Assembly: GCF_016925675.1 (NCBI RefSeq)
Contig: NZ_CP070506.1
Coordinates: 3,160,501-3,224,500 of the forward strand
Reading direction: 5' to 3'
DNA length: 64,000 bases
DNA from: Pseudomonas hygromyciniae
GTDB taxonomy: Bacteria; Pseudomonadota; Gammaproteobacteria; Pseudomonadales; Pseudomonadaceae
The notes beneath the pieces were generated by a model that was not told the origin of the DNA, did not search any database, and saw nothing but the letters and a program-made list of their open reading frames with translations. A program made the translations under genes and the position numbers. Below are positions 9,827-18,459 of the stretch, in pieces (within the stretch, counting starts at the first letter, position 1; each line of letters opens with the position of its first letter).

Positions 9827-10889
9827 TTAAACGCTAAGGGCGGCGCGCAATTGCGCTTCGAGGCCCGCTGCGTCCAGGTCCTGGCCGATCAGCACCAGGC
9901 GCGTGATGCGTGCTTCATCAGCCCCCCAGGCGCGGTCAAAGTGCTTGTCGAAGCGCGTACCCACGCCCTGGATCAGCAGGCGCATCGGTTTGTTGGGGAT
10001 CGCGGCGAAGCCTTTGACCCGCAGGATGCCGTGCTGCACCACCAATTGGGTCAGGGCGTCGAGCAGCAGCGCTTCATCCGCCTGGGGCAGGTCGATGGAG
10101 ATGGAATCAAACGCATCATGGTCGTGATCGTCTTCACCTTCGTGGTGGTGATCGTGATGGCTATGGCGCCCGTCGATATGCTCCTCGGAACCCGCGCCCA
10201 GGCCAATCAACACGTCCAGGGGGCAGACGGCCGCTGCTGGCTTCGACGATTTTCACCGCGGGCGGCAGTTCTTCGGCCACTTCCAGGCGTACACGGGCCA
10301 GGTCTTCGGCGCTGATCAGGTCGGTTTTGTTGAGGATCACCAGGTCGGCGCTGGCCAGTTGGTCGGCAAACAGCTCGTGCAGTGGCGATTCGTGGTCCAG
10401 GTTGGGATCCAGCTTGCGCTGGGCGTCGACCTGGTCCGGGAACGCGGCAAAGGTGCCGGCAGCCACGGCCGGGCTGTCGACCACGGTGATCACCGCGTCT
10501 ACCGTGCAGGCGCTGCGGATTTCCGGCCACTGGAAGGCCTGCACCAAAGGCTTGGGCAGGGCCAGGCCGGAGGTTTCGATGAGGATATGGTCCAAGTCGC
10601 CACGGCGCGCCACCAGTTCACGCATCACCGGGAAGAACTCTTCCTGCACGGTGCAGCACAGGCAGCCGTTGGCCAGCTCATAGACCCGACCGTTGGCTTC
10701 TTCCTCGGTACAACCGATGGAGCACTGCTTGAGGATCTCGCCATCGATGCCCAGTTCGCCGAATTCGTTGACGATCACGGCAATGCGGCGGCCCTGGGCG
10801 TTGTCCAGCATATGGCGCAGCAAGGTGGTTTTGCCCGAACCCAGAAAGCCGGTGACGATAGTGACGGGGAGTTTGGCCAGTGTTTTCAT
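9827..10889 (-). pseudogene. cobW: CobW, GTPase/cobalt chaperone, split by one homopolymer insertion
   Basis: A COG0523-type G3E GTPase of 353 residues when restored. The P-loop is GFLGSGKT (14-21), the metal site is GCLCC (Cys76, Cys78, Cys79), and a His-rich linker (HSHHDHHHEGEDDHDHD) precedes the C-terminal CobW domain. The frame from 10889 ends out of phase after EASSGRLP. The rest (DVLIGLGAGSEEHIDG...) lies one base off, because the run at 10219-10223 has five G where four would be in frame. It is the first gene after the minus-strand cobalamin riboswitch and probably delivers cobalt to CobN (inference from family and context). Confidence 0.87.
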
Positions 10890-10994
10890 CGGATGCCCTT
10901 TGGGGCGGGCATACGGGACGATAGGCCCTGCGACGGCGCGCAGCGGCAGATTTCGTCACCGGATCACCCCGCCCGGTTGAATTGGAAAATCGGT

Positions 10995-11178
10995 TGCGAG
11001 GCAGGTCTCCTGGCTTGGGGCTTGCCGGCCTTGTGGCTGGCGCTGACTGCGCCTTCCCGCCTGTTCAGGCAGTGGCGTGGCAGTCAGATGAACCCTTTAC
11101 AGTTGCGGGGGCAGCCGCGGCATCGACCGCGTTCCCTTCTTAGCTTCGACCTGGGCCGAAGAACCTCGAAGGCGCAAG
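10995..11178 (-). promoter_or_regulatory. Cobalamin riboswitch upstream of cobW
   Basis: Read on the minus strand, the element shows AAGAAGGGAACGCGGT, then CTGCCCCCGCAACTGTAA (the B12 core), GGGAAGGCG, and at its 3' side AAGCCAGGAGACCTGCCTC (the B12 box). These are the diagnostic blocks of the adenosylcobalamin riboswitch in the right order. It ends about 105 bases before the cobW ATG. When B12 binds it should reduce expression of cobW-cobN and the genes behind them. The 5' boundary is approximate. Confidence 0.92.
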
Positions 11179-11280
11179 GCTACGCAGTGCCAGTGAGCGG
11201 GTCAATGTCGGCAAGCCGAGATCAATAATTTACCCGCCAGCTTGGATTAAAACTCTGTATGACTTTGCGCATCTCGACGA

Positions 11281-11308
11281 GGAACGGATTTGTTGCGAGC
11301 GCCACACA
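11281..11308 (+). promoter_or_regulatory. Candidate hrp box (HrpL sigma-factor promoter)
   Basis: GGAACG at 11281-11286, a 15-base spacer, then CCACACA at 11302-11308. The P. syringae-type hrp-box consensus is GGAACC-N15/16-CCACNNA, so ten of eleven specified bases match with correct spacing. It points to the plus-strand gene whose ATG is 95 bases downstream. That gene looks like a type III secretion substrate, which strengthens the call. No HrpL gene lies in the window. Confidence 0.6.
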
Positions 11309-11402
11309 CCTATCGGCTCGTCCAGTTGCAGCCCTGTCGGCACTGCTACAGGAGTGCAATTGCGGTGAGCGCCCAATACAGCAATACATTCGAGGATCTG
11401 TC

Positions 11403-11909
11403 ATGACACTTTCAATACTTCAACCCAATAGCATCTACACCCCGCCCCTCACGCTGGGCGACAACCGCAACCAGCAAATCCCCGCTAAAACCGACACTGC
11501 CCAGAACCAATGGACGGATGACACCAGCGGCAGCAATCGCACAACGCGTGCGACACCGAGGGCATCATCTCAAGTGCGCTCTCCTTCGTCCTACAGCAAC
11601 AAGCGTCTACTCCAAGAGGTGAAGAACCATTTTAATGAGTACGCAGCAGGGGCCGGTGACAAGTACGTTAACTTCAATGAATTGAAAGAAGCCGCCGGCC
11701 TGCTGCCTACCACTCGAACCTTTTCTACACACGCGTCAGCAGTTGCCAAGGAACTTCTCAACCGTTCTCGCCTGCTTAACGAGTTGGATATCGGAGTTGG
11801 TTTCACTTGGGATGGGCGAGGATTGCAAGACCAAAGGTTCGATCATGCCAACCTTGACTCCCTGATCAACAGGCTGCCTAACAAGCCTAGAATCAGATTT
11901 GTATCCTAA
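11403..11909 (+). CDS. Putative HrpL-regulated type III secretion substrate
   Basis: 168 residues with no signal peptide or membrane helix. The first 65 residues are rich in Ser, Thr, Asn, Gln and Pro (MTLSILQPNSIYTPPLTLG...), as is typical of type III secretion signals. The C-terminal half is a compact helical domain (YVNFNELKEAAGLLPTTRTF ... LLNELDIGVGFTWDG ... RFDHANLDSLIN). It recalls short conserved modules in Hrp-secreted proteins of plant-associated pseudomonads, but I cannot name a family. GAGGA precedes the ATG at 11403, preferred over an ATG 48 codons upstream. A near-consensus hrp box lies 95 bases upstream. The region has visibly lower GC than its neighbours and splits two B12 clusters, suggesting transfer. 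Confidence 0.55.
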   Translation: MTLSILQPNSIYTPPLTLGDNRNQQIPAKTDTAQNQWTDDTSGSNRTTRATPRASSQVRSPSSYSNKRLLQEVKNHFNEYAAGAGDKYVNFNELKEAAGLLPTTRTFSTHASAVAKELLNRSRLLNELDIGVGFTWDGRGLQDQRFDHANLDSLINRLPNKPRIRFVS

Positions 11910-12105
11910 GGATAAAACCTGATCAGCCAGGCACCTGTCCCACCAGCAATCGATAGGCCTGACGAAACTGCAAACATCCCTTGCAGGGGAATACCAACCC
12001 CATAAAACCAGACAGGATAGGGTTGGAGAACGGATCGCGCAGTGCATGTACAACGGGCAAGGCGCGCGACCAGCGGCCTTGCTCACTGCCCTGGATCTCA
12101 ATTCG

Positions 12106-12399
12106 TCAGGTGTAGTGCTGTGCGCCCGCAGCCTTGGTGATGAGATCGGGCGGATTGATCGGGCCATGACTTCTGACGAAAAAGTCGAAACACCCCTTCC
12201 CCGTCAGGTCGATGGCCAATGTCGACTGATTTTTGCTGCGGTTGTAGTCCAGAAAGGTCTCACCCGCTTTGCCAGACAGTTTGCGGACGAACGTCAGTTT
12301 GTCGATTCCGGCTTTGCTCAGCAGGGTCGAAATGTCGATCTTGTCGCTATTAGTTCTTGAAGCGACGCTAGCAAACCGTTTGCGCGCGACACCACCCAA
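12106..12399 (-). CDS. Hypothetical protein or gene remnant
   Basis: An open frame of 97 residues with a TTG start directly after a stop, no internal ATG and no clear ribosome site. The sequence (DISTLLSKAGIDKLTFVRKL ... TLAIDLTGKGCFDFFVRSH) looks protein-like, with mixed charge and hydrophobic spacing and no low complexity, but I recognise no family. It lies in the same lower-GC insert as the hrp-box gene, convergent to it. It could be the C-terminal remnant of a larger lost gene. The remaining space 11910-12105 and 12400-12575 shows no other convincing frame; the latter is AT-rich. Confidence 0.3.
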   Translation of the reverse strand: MGGVARKRFASVASRTNSDKIDISTLLSKAGIDKLTFVRKLSGKAGETFLDYNRSKNQSTLAIDLTGKGCFDFFVRSHGPINPPDLITKAAGAQHYT

Positions 12400-12579
12400 C
12401 TATCGCGCCTAGAACCGGTGCAGTTACATATATGCTCAGAAGATATTTTTTTATATTTCGGCAACAGACGAATATCTGTTCATATTTTTTTTATGAACCG
12501 GGCATCGAACTCAGCACTTTTCTGCGCGTGTGCACTCGCTCAATTGACGGAATCACCCTGGCCATGCTCTCCTACACAT

Positions 12580-12760
12580 CTTGTTTCAGGTGCCCTTCAC
12601 AGGGTGAAACGGGAAACCGGTGACCCATGCCTGCATGACAGTCCGGTGCTGCCCCCGCAACGGTAAGCGAGCGAAGTATCAGATCCACTGTGCCTAGCGG
12701 CATGGGAAGGCGATGCTTTTATGACCCAGTGTCCCTCGCAAGCCCGGAGACCGGCCCGAA
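12580..12760 (+). promoter_or_regulatory. Cobalamin riboswitch upstream of cbtB-cbtA
   Basis: On the plus strand it shows TTTCAGGTGCCCTTCACAGG, GTGAAACGGGAAACCGGTG, CTGCCCCCGCAACGGTAAG (B12 core), CACTGTGCC, ATGGGAAGGCG and CGCAAGCCCGGAGACCGGCC (B12 box). These blocks are complete and in order. It ends about 109 bases before the cbtB ATG and should shut down cobalt import when cobalamin is abundant. Confidence 0.95.
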
Positions 12761-12868
12761 AATCAGATAACAAACCCGCGGTGGGCGGGCGCTGTTCAGA
12801 ACCCTGCGTGCCTGGCTCGCGGGGTTTTCATGCGCTCGTACCACCCTGACACTCGAAAGGGACGCGCC

Positions 12869-13057
12869 ATGTCGATCATCAGCAGCACCTCGCACTCCGC
12901 CAGCCACACCGCCACCCTGAGCCAACGCCTGACCGCCGCCATCGGTGCGTCGATCCTCGGCGCGTGCCTGGTGTATTTCGCCGGATTTTCGCATATCGAG
13001 GCCGTCCACAACGCCGCCCACGATACGCGCCACAGCGCCGCCTTCCCGTGCCATTGA
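12869..13057 (+). CDS. cbtB: Cobalt transporter subunit CbtB
   Basis: 62 residues with one transmembrane helix (about 20-42, AIGASILGACLVYFAGF) followed by a His-containing tail (HIEAVHNAAHDTRHSAAFPCH). That is the standard CbtB layout. It is the first gene behind the plus-strand B12 riboswitch and sits 11 bases before cbtA. CbtA/CbtB are the predicted B12-regulated cobalt importers of proteobacteria lacking CbiMNQO. The ATG at 12869 is preferred over one 13 codons upstream, which would lie next to the riboswitch and add a charged leader. Confidence 0.88.
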   Translation: MSIISSTSHSASHTATLSQRLTAAIGASILGACLVYFAGFSHIEAVHNAAHDTRHSAAFPCH

Positions 13058-13068
13058 GACCTGCTGCC

Positions 13069-13770
13069 ATGATCAAGCGAATTGCGCAAACCGCAGGTTT
13101 CAGCGGCCTGCTGGCCGCCCTGTTACTGACCCTGCTGCAAAGTTTCTGGGTGGCGCCGCTGATTCTGCAGGCGGAAACCTTCGAAAACGCCCCGGTCGCG
13201 ACCCAGGCGCATGAGCATGCGCCTGGCGCTGCGGCCCACAGCCACGACGCCCAAGCCTGGGAGCCGGAAGATGGCTGGCAGCGCGTGCTGTCTAACACCG
13301 GCGCTAACCTGGTGGTCGCCGTAGGTTTTGCGCTGATGCTCGCCGGCCTCTACACCCTGCGTGCCCCGACCCGCACCGCCCAGGGCTTGCTCTGGGGCCT
13401 GGCCGGCTATGCGACCTTTGTCTTGGCGCCGACCCTTGGCCTGCCCCCGGAACTGCCCGGCACCGCTGCGGCGGACCTGGCGCAACGGCAGGTCTGGTGG
13501 ATCGGCACCGCAGCCTCCACCGCCGCCGGCATTGCGCTGATCGTGTTTGGCCGCAACTGGCTGCTGAAGATCCTTGGCATCGCGATCCTGGCCGTGCCCC
13601 ATGTGATCGGCGCACCACAACCGCAAGTGCACTCGATGCTCGCCCCAGAAGCCCTGGAAGCGCAGTTCAAGATCGCGTCGCAGTTGACCAACGTCGCGTT
13701 CTGGCTGGCCCTGGGCCTGATCAGCGCCTGGTGGTTCCGGCGTAATCGCGACGATCAGTACTCGGCATGA
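13069..13770 (+). CDS. cbtA: Cobalt transporter subunit CbtA
   Basis: A polytopic inner-membrane protein of 233 residues with five predicted helices: about 10-30, 78-98, 108-128, 155-172 and 208-226. The His-rich loop AHEHAPGAAAHSHD between the first two is typical of CbtA and probably binds cobalt. It forms the importer with CbtB upstream. Its end overlaps the cobE start by four bases (ATGA). The upstream riboswitch links its expression to the cell's B12 level. Confidence 0.88.
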   Translation: MIKRIAQTAGFSGLLAALLLTLLQSFWVAPLILQAETFENAPVATQAHEHAPGAAAHSHDAQAWEPEDGWQRVLSNTGANLVVAVGFALMLAGLYTLRAPTRTAQGLLWGLAGYATFVLAPTLGLPPELPGTAAADLAQRQVWWIGTAASTAAGIALIVFGRNWLLKILGIAILAVPHVIGAPQPQVHSMLAPEALEAQFKIASQLTNVAFWLALGLISAWWFRRNRDDQYSA

Positions 13771-14183
13771 ACACTACGCCGACCCTGGTGGTCGGCCTGG
13801 GTTGCCAGAGCGGTTGCAGCGTCGAGGCGTTATCGGCGCTGTTCAATGCGGCCTTGGCTGGCGCGGGCATCAACCCTCGCCAAATCACCGCGCTGGCCAG
13901 TATCGACCGCAAGCAGAATGAGCCCGGATTACTGGCGCTGGCAGCCGACCTGGGTTTACCGCTACAGTTTTTCAGTGCCGAGCACCTGGCGAGCCACGCG
14001 GCGCAACTGAGTCACCGGTCCGCTGTCGCCTTTGCCCACACCGGCTGCTACGGCATCGCCGAAAGCGCCGCCCTGGCGCTGGCCGAACGCCTGGCCCAGC
14101 GCCCCGCCCGGCTGCTGATCCCGCGCCAAAAAGAGCCCGCAAGCCACCTTTGCATTGGCGTGTGCCGGATGAATTCCCGATAA
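13767..14183 (+). CDS. cobE: CobE / CbiG C-terminal domain protein, last residues shifted
   Basis: A small protein of the CobE family (CbiG_C fold, VVGLGCQSGCSVEAL ... ALASIDRKQNEPGL ... GCYGIAESAALA), needed in aerobic cobalamin synthesis around the precorrin methylations. As written it has 138 residues and ends KEPASHLCIGVCRMNSR. One fewer A in the run 14128-14132 would give the usual ending QKSPQATFALACAG with a stop at 14170-14172 (134 residues). The listed tail is therefore probably an artefact of a one-base insertion. The start overlaps the cbtA stop. Confidence 0.82.
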   Translation: MNTTPTLVVGLGCQSGCSVEALSALFNAALAGAGINPRQITALASIDRKQNEPGLLALAADLGLPLQFFSAEHLASHAAQLSHRSAVAFAHTGCYGIAESAALALAERLAQRPARLLIPRQKEPASHLCIGVCRMNSR

Positions 14184-14254
14184 TCCCCCCACCCTGATCA
14201 TGAGCGGTCTTCATCTACAGCCCGCCTCACCCGCTTTTTCACAGGAATGTCCCC

Positions 14255-15001
14255 ATGACCGTCTACTTCATCGGCGCCGGCCCCGGCGATCCGGAACTGA
14301 TTACCGTCAAGGGCCAGCGGCTGATCCGCAGTTGCCCGGTGATTATCTATGCCGGCTCCCTGGTACCCGCCGCTGTGCTCGAAGGCCATCAGGCTGAAAA
14401 AGTGGTCAACAGCGCCGAATTGCACCTGGAGCAGATCATTGACCTGATCAAGGACGCCCATGAAAAAGGCCAGGACGTGGCGCGGGTACATTCAGGCGAC
14501 CCGAGCCTGTATGGGGCCATTGGCGAGCAAATCCGCCGTTTGCGCGAGTTGGGGATTGCCTTCCAGATCATTCCAGGCGTCACGGCGGTGGCCGCTTGTG
14601 CAGCCTTGCTGGAGACCGAGTTGACCCTGCCGGATATCGCCCAAAGCGTGATCCTGACCCGCTATGCCGATAAAACCACGATGCCGGCGGGTGAAGCCTT
14701 CGACAGCCTGGCCAGCCATGGCACGACCATGGCGGTGCACTTGGGGGTCAATCATCTGCAGAAGATCGTCAGCGAACTGTTACCCCATTACGGTGCAGAC
14801 TGCCCAATAGCCGTGGTGCACCGGGCGACTTGGCCGGATCAGGATTGGGCGATTGGCACCTTGGCGGATATTGTCGAAAAAGTCGCGGCGAAGGGTTTCA
14901 GGCGCACCGCGCTGATTGTGGTGGGACGGGTGTTGGCCAGTGACAGCTTTAGCGAATCCTCATTGTATCGTGCAGGCCACGCCCACCTCTACCGGCCCTG
15001 A
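14255..15001 (+). CDS. cobM: Precorrin-4 C11-methyltransferase
   Basis: A SAM-dependent methyltransferase of the tetrapyrrole (TP) family, 248 residues. It starts TVYFIGAGPGDPELITVKG, with the SAM-binding GAGPGDPxL loop, and has ARVHSGDPSLYGA and IIPGVTAVAACAA, the CobM/CbiF pattern. It methylates C11 of precorrin-4 to give precorrin-5. It lies about 80 bases after cobE in the riboswitch-led cluster. No frame anomaly is seen. It is followed by a repeat-filled gap. Confidence 0.92.
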   Translation: MTVYFIGAGPGDPELITVKGQRLIRSCPVIIYAGSLVPAAVLEGHQAEKVVNSAELHLEQIIDLIKDAHEKGQDVARVHSGDPSLYGAIGEQIRRLRELGIAFQIIPGVTAVAACAALLETELTLPDIAQSVILTRYADKTTMPAGEAFDSLASHGTTMAVHLGVNHLQKIVSELLPHYGADCPIAVVHRATWPDQDWAIGTLADIVEKVAAKGFRRTALIVVGRVLASDSFSESSLYRAGHAHLYRP

Positions 15002-15017
15002 CACCGCGCAAGACACT

Positions 15018-15237
15018 GTGTGGGAGCTGGCTTGCCTGCGATAGCCATAGGTATCTACACAACTTTCAGAAACTGACGAACTCCTCCGTGGCGAGCGGGC
15101 TTGCCACAACTGCGCTATCTGCCTGGATTTAGGTGTTGCGGCAAAGTTGTGTAGATACCGATGCTGCGATAGCGGTGAAACAGTCGATAGATAAGTCGCC
15201 TGGCGCACCGTCATCGCAGGCAAGCCAGCTCCCACAG
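15018..15237. repeat. Outer REP palindrome, split by an inner element
   Basis: The left arm TGTGGGAGCTGGCTTGCCTGCGATAGC starts at about 15018; the complementary arm GCAGGCAAGCCAGCTCCCACA ends near 15236. Between the arms lies a second inverted repeat (15050-15159). This gap of about 330 bases between cobM and nfuA holds only these repeats and the terminator at 15288. Confidence 0.75.
15050..15159. repeat. MITE-like unit with GGTATCTACACAAC terminal inverted repeats
   Basis: It begins GGTATCTACACAAC (15050-15063) and ends with the exact complement GTTGTGTAGATACC (15146-15159), 110 bases in all. Its interior carries one GTGGCGAGCGGGCTTGCC arm and the phrase GCGCTATCTGCCTGGATTTAGG, both also present at 63038-63223. 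No open frame is present. Confidence 0.7.
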
Positions 15238-15287
15238 TTGATTCTCTTTGTTAGATAGCTCGTGCAACTCATTAATTTAAATCAATA

Positions 15288-15315
15288 AAAAACGGCGCTC
15301 ACGGGCGCCGTTTTT
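15288..15315. terminator. Rho-independent terminator, mainly for nfuA (bidirectional)
   Basis: The stem AAAAACGGCGC pairs with GCGCCGTTTTT around a six-base loop. U-rich runs on both sides let it work in either direction. It lies 17 bases beyond the nfuA stop. Confidence 0.88.
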
Positions 15316-15331
15316 GTTTGCAGCGAACGCC

Positions 15332-15925
<594 letters not shown>

Positions 15926-16002
15926 TCACAGGCTTGGCGGCAGTTTACGCCAATCGCCGCGACGGCACAAAGTCCTAGTATTTTTGTCAGGCAAATCCAC
16001 AT

Positions 16003-18294
16003 CTACAGGTTCTCGTAGCGGTTCATATCCAGCACACCCTCTTCCGCCGGCGTGGTTTCGTGCAGGTATTGCGACATGTCGTGGAAGTACTCCCAGAACT
16101 GCGGGTGACTGCGGCGAATGCCCCAGCGCTCGACAATCCGCTCAAAGCGCTTGGTATCCCTGGCCAACTCCATGTCTTCGACGAACTCTGGTACATCCTC
16201 GGCCGGCACGTTGAAGATGAAGTTGGGGTAGCTGCTGAGCACACCTGGGTAGATCGTCAAGGTATCCAGGCCCGGCTGATAGCGATAGGCCTCGCCCAGC
16301 ATGAACGCCACGTTGCTGTGGGCACGGTTGCGCAGCAGGCTGTAGACCTCGCGCTGGCCGCTGCGGGTCTGGATACGCAGCAAGGTGGCTTCCGGCAGTT
16401 GCTCGATCACCTTCAACCCGGCCGCCGGTCTGGAAACCAGGCGACTGAGGCTCTGCTCGGCATCGCGCAGTTGCGGATCGATACCGGGGCGCGAGCAGTA
16501 GGCGCTGATACAGCGGTTGATCGGGTCGGGGCTGGCATTCAAACCGCCATAACGGGCGAGCAATTGGTTGGCAAAGTCGCGCTTGGGGTCCTTCTCATCC
16601 AGCCTCAGGCCGGTTGGCTTGTCGTTGTCGATAGCTTCATAGTCCAGCCACAACTTGACCTTACCGCTGTTCTGGTACCAGTCATCGAGGAACCCATCCC
16701 GCGAGTCTGCAGGCATCAGGCGCAGGAAGTTCTGCTCGGCGCCATTGCGGATCAGGTCAAAGTACAGGCGGGTCTGGGCCTGGTGCGAGACATTGCCGAA
16801 CACGTCGAAATTGACCGCCAACTGGTAATAGGTGCGCTCAAGCAACGGGAAATCGAACAGCCACATCGTCTGCGGCACCTCGCCAATCAGGCCCTTGGTC
16901 ACCGAGGCGCTGTCGAAATGGCGGAAAATGCTCAGCAACGCATTGTCGTTACCGGCCCACAGGGTGGACCAACCTGGCGCCGGCAAGTGCGCGTAGTTAT
17001 CGCGACGCAGGGCCTCGTATTCATTGCGCTTGTCGCGATAGGCCAGCCACAGGCTCAACACACTGCCGACATCATCGTTCTGCCCCGGCATCGCCAGCAA
17101 CGGCGTAGCCTGGCCGCGATAACGCGCATCGGTGATGTACAGGTCGTGGTCCGGGTCCTGGAACAGGGTCCAGAAGTTGTCGCGGATCACGTCCGTGGCG
17201 ATCTGCCCACGGCACACTGGCCCGCGGATAAAGGTACGTACGAAGTATTCAGCGTTATCGAGCATGAACTGGTAACGCGCCTTGGCCGGGATCGCCTCGA
17301 AGGTTTCGAACGGGTTGGCCCGGCGGCCAGGGCCGTAGCCCGGCAGCGCCGTGACCTGCCAGTCGCCGCTATAGAACAGCGACTTGATCCGCGCCATCTT
17401 CGCCGCGCTGAACGGGTAGGTAATGTGGGTCTTGTGCACGATCACCCCTTGTACCGGCCACAGGCGGTAGTACACCTGGGTGCCCGGGTCGTCATTGGGG
17501 CGACGGGTGTTGATCAGGTCGATCGGCTGGCCGCTGGGCGTACGCGAGCGCACCCATTGGAAGTAATGCCCCGGCTCACCGCCTTCGAAATAGATATGGG
17601 CAAGGAACAAATGCTCGAACAACCAGCGCGCCACCAGGCTTTCGCGGGCACCGGGCTGGTTCAGCAGGTTTTCCCATTGCTGCACCTGCAAGGCTTCCTG
17701 GGCATTGGGCGCCAGGCCTTGCTCATCAATCGGCGCGCCGGACGCGAGCCAGCGTTGCAGGGTCTGGTATTGCTGGTCGGTCAGCCCAGTGACGGCCAGG
17801 GGCATGCCTTCCTTGGGGTGCGCGCCTGCGTAGGCGTCGAACTCCCCCGGCAGCGGGCACATGTTCTGGCGGTTCAGGCCCAGCACAATGTCATCGGGCA
17901 ACTTGGCATTGGGTGCCAAGGGGGTGTTATGGCCCAGCTCCAGCATGCGCGCCATCATCGCAGCCTGGGTGCCCTGGGCATCCAGTACCGAGGCAAAGCC
18001 CTGGCGTTGCCAGGCGGCCTTGCCAAAGGCGTCATAAAACAACCGGGTCGGCTGCGCCGCCTGGCTGCGCTCGCCGTCATACACCGGCGCTTTGCTTGCG
18101 CCGCGTGCCGCGCCTTCGCCACTGCCCAGGTTGAGCTGGCAGGCAGAGTCATAGCAGGCATGGCAAGCCACGCATTTCTCGGTGAAGATCGGTTGAATGT
18201 CGCGGGTATAGGAAATCGCCGGGGCGGGTCCGTTGGCCTGTGCGATACAGGCGACCAGCGCCAAGGCGGCGCTGGTAATGAGGCGAAGTGACAT
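16003..18294 (-). CDS. cti: Periplasmic fatty acid cis/trans isomerase
   Basis: 763 residues. A signal peptide (MSLRLITSAALALVACIAQA) is followed by a c-type haem site Cys41-Val-Ala-Cys44-His45. This is the Cti enzyme, which converts cis-unsaturated fatty acids of membrane phospholipids to trans in response to solvent or heat stress. The length matches the Pseudomonas family. It stands alone, convergent with nothing and divergent from metH (about 165 bases apart). The regulatory sequence was not recognised. Confidence 0.92.
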   Translation of the reverse strand: MSLRLITSAALALVACIAQANGPAPAISYTRDIQPIFTEKCVACHACYDSACQLNLGSGEGAARGASKAPVYDGERSQAAQPTRLFYDAFGKAAWQRQGFASVLDAQGTQAAMMARMLELGHNTPLAPNAKLPDDIVLGLNRQNMCPLPGEFDAYAGAHPKEGMPLAVTGLTDQQYQTLQRWLASGAPIDEQGLAPNAQEALQVQQWENLLNQPGARESLVARWLFEHLFLAHIYFEGGEPGHYFQWVRSRTPSGQPIDLINTRRPNDDPGTQVYYRLWPVQGVIVHKTHITYPFSAAKMARIKSLFYSGDWQVTALPGYGPGRRANPFETFEAIPAKARYQFMLDNAEYFVRTFIRGPVCRGQIATDVIRDNFWTLFQDPDHDLYITDARYRGQATPLLAMPGQNDDVGSVLSLWLAYRDKRNEYEALRRDNYAHLPAPGWSTLWAGNDNALLSIFRHFDSASVTKGLIGEVPQTMWLFDFPLLERTYYQLAVNFDVFGNVSHQAQTRLYFDLIRNGAEQNFLRLMPADSRDGFLDDWYQNSGKVKLWLDYEAIDNDKPTGLRLDEKDPKRDFANQLLARYGGLNASPDPINRCISAYCSRPGIDPQLRDAEQSLSRLVSRPAAGLKVIEQLPEATLLRIQTRSGQREVYSLLRNRAHSNVAFMLGEAYRYQPGLDTLTIYPGVLSSYPNFIFNVPAEDVPEFVEDMELARDTKRFERIVERWGIRRSHPQFWEYFHDMSQYLHETTPAEEGVLDMNRYENL

Positions 18295-18459
18295 GTATCC
18301 GGTCCCGATTCAATGCGTGCGCTGAAAAATTGCTGCGATTCTACCGATGTCGGCACCCCATCAACATGAGCGATATTCATGCAAAACCCTGGCATGCTCT
18401 AAAAGCGCACAGGTTTGCTATGATCCACGCCCTCCGTAATGCCTGATTAGAGTAGTCCC

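Noticed and set aside
12046..12360. A plus-strand frame of 104 codons in the low-GC insert
   Set aside because: Poor composition and no ribosome site; the minus-strand frame over the same bases looks more protein-like, though itself uncertain.
16060..18291. A 743-codon frame opposite cti
   Set aside because: Cti is complete with signal peptide and haem motif; the opposite frame has shadow composition only.
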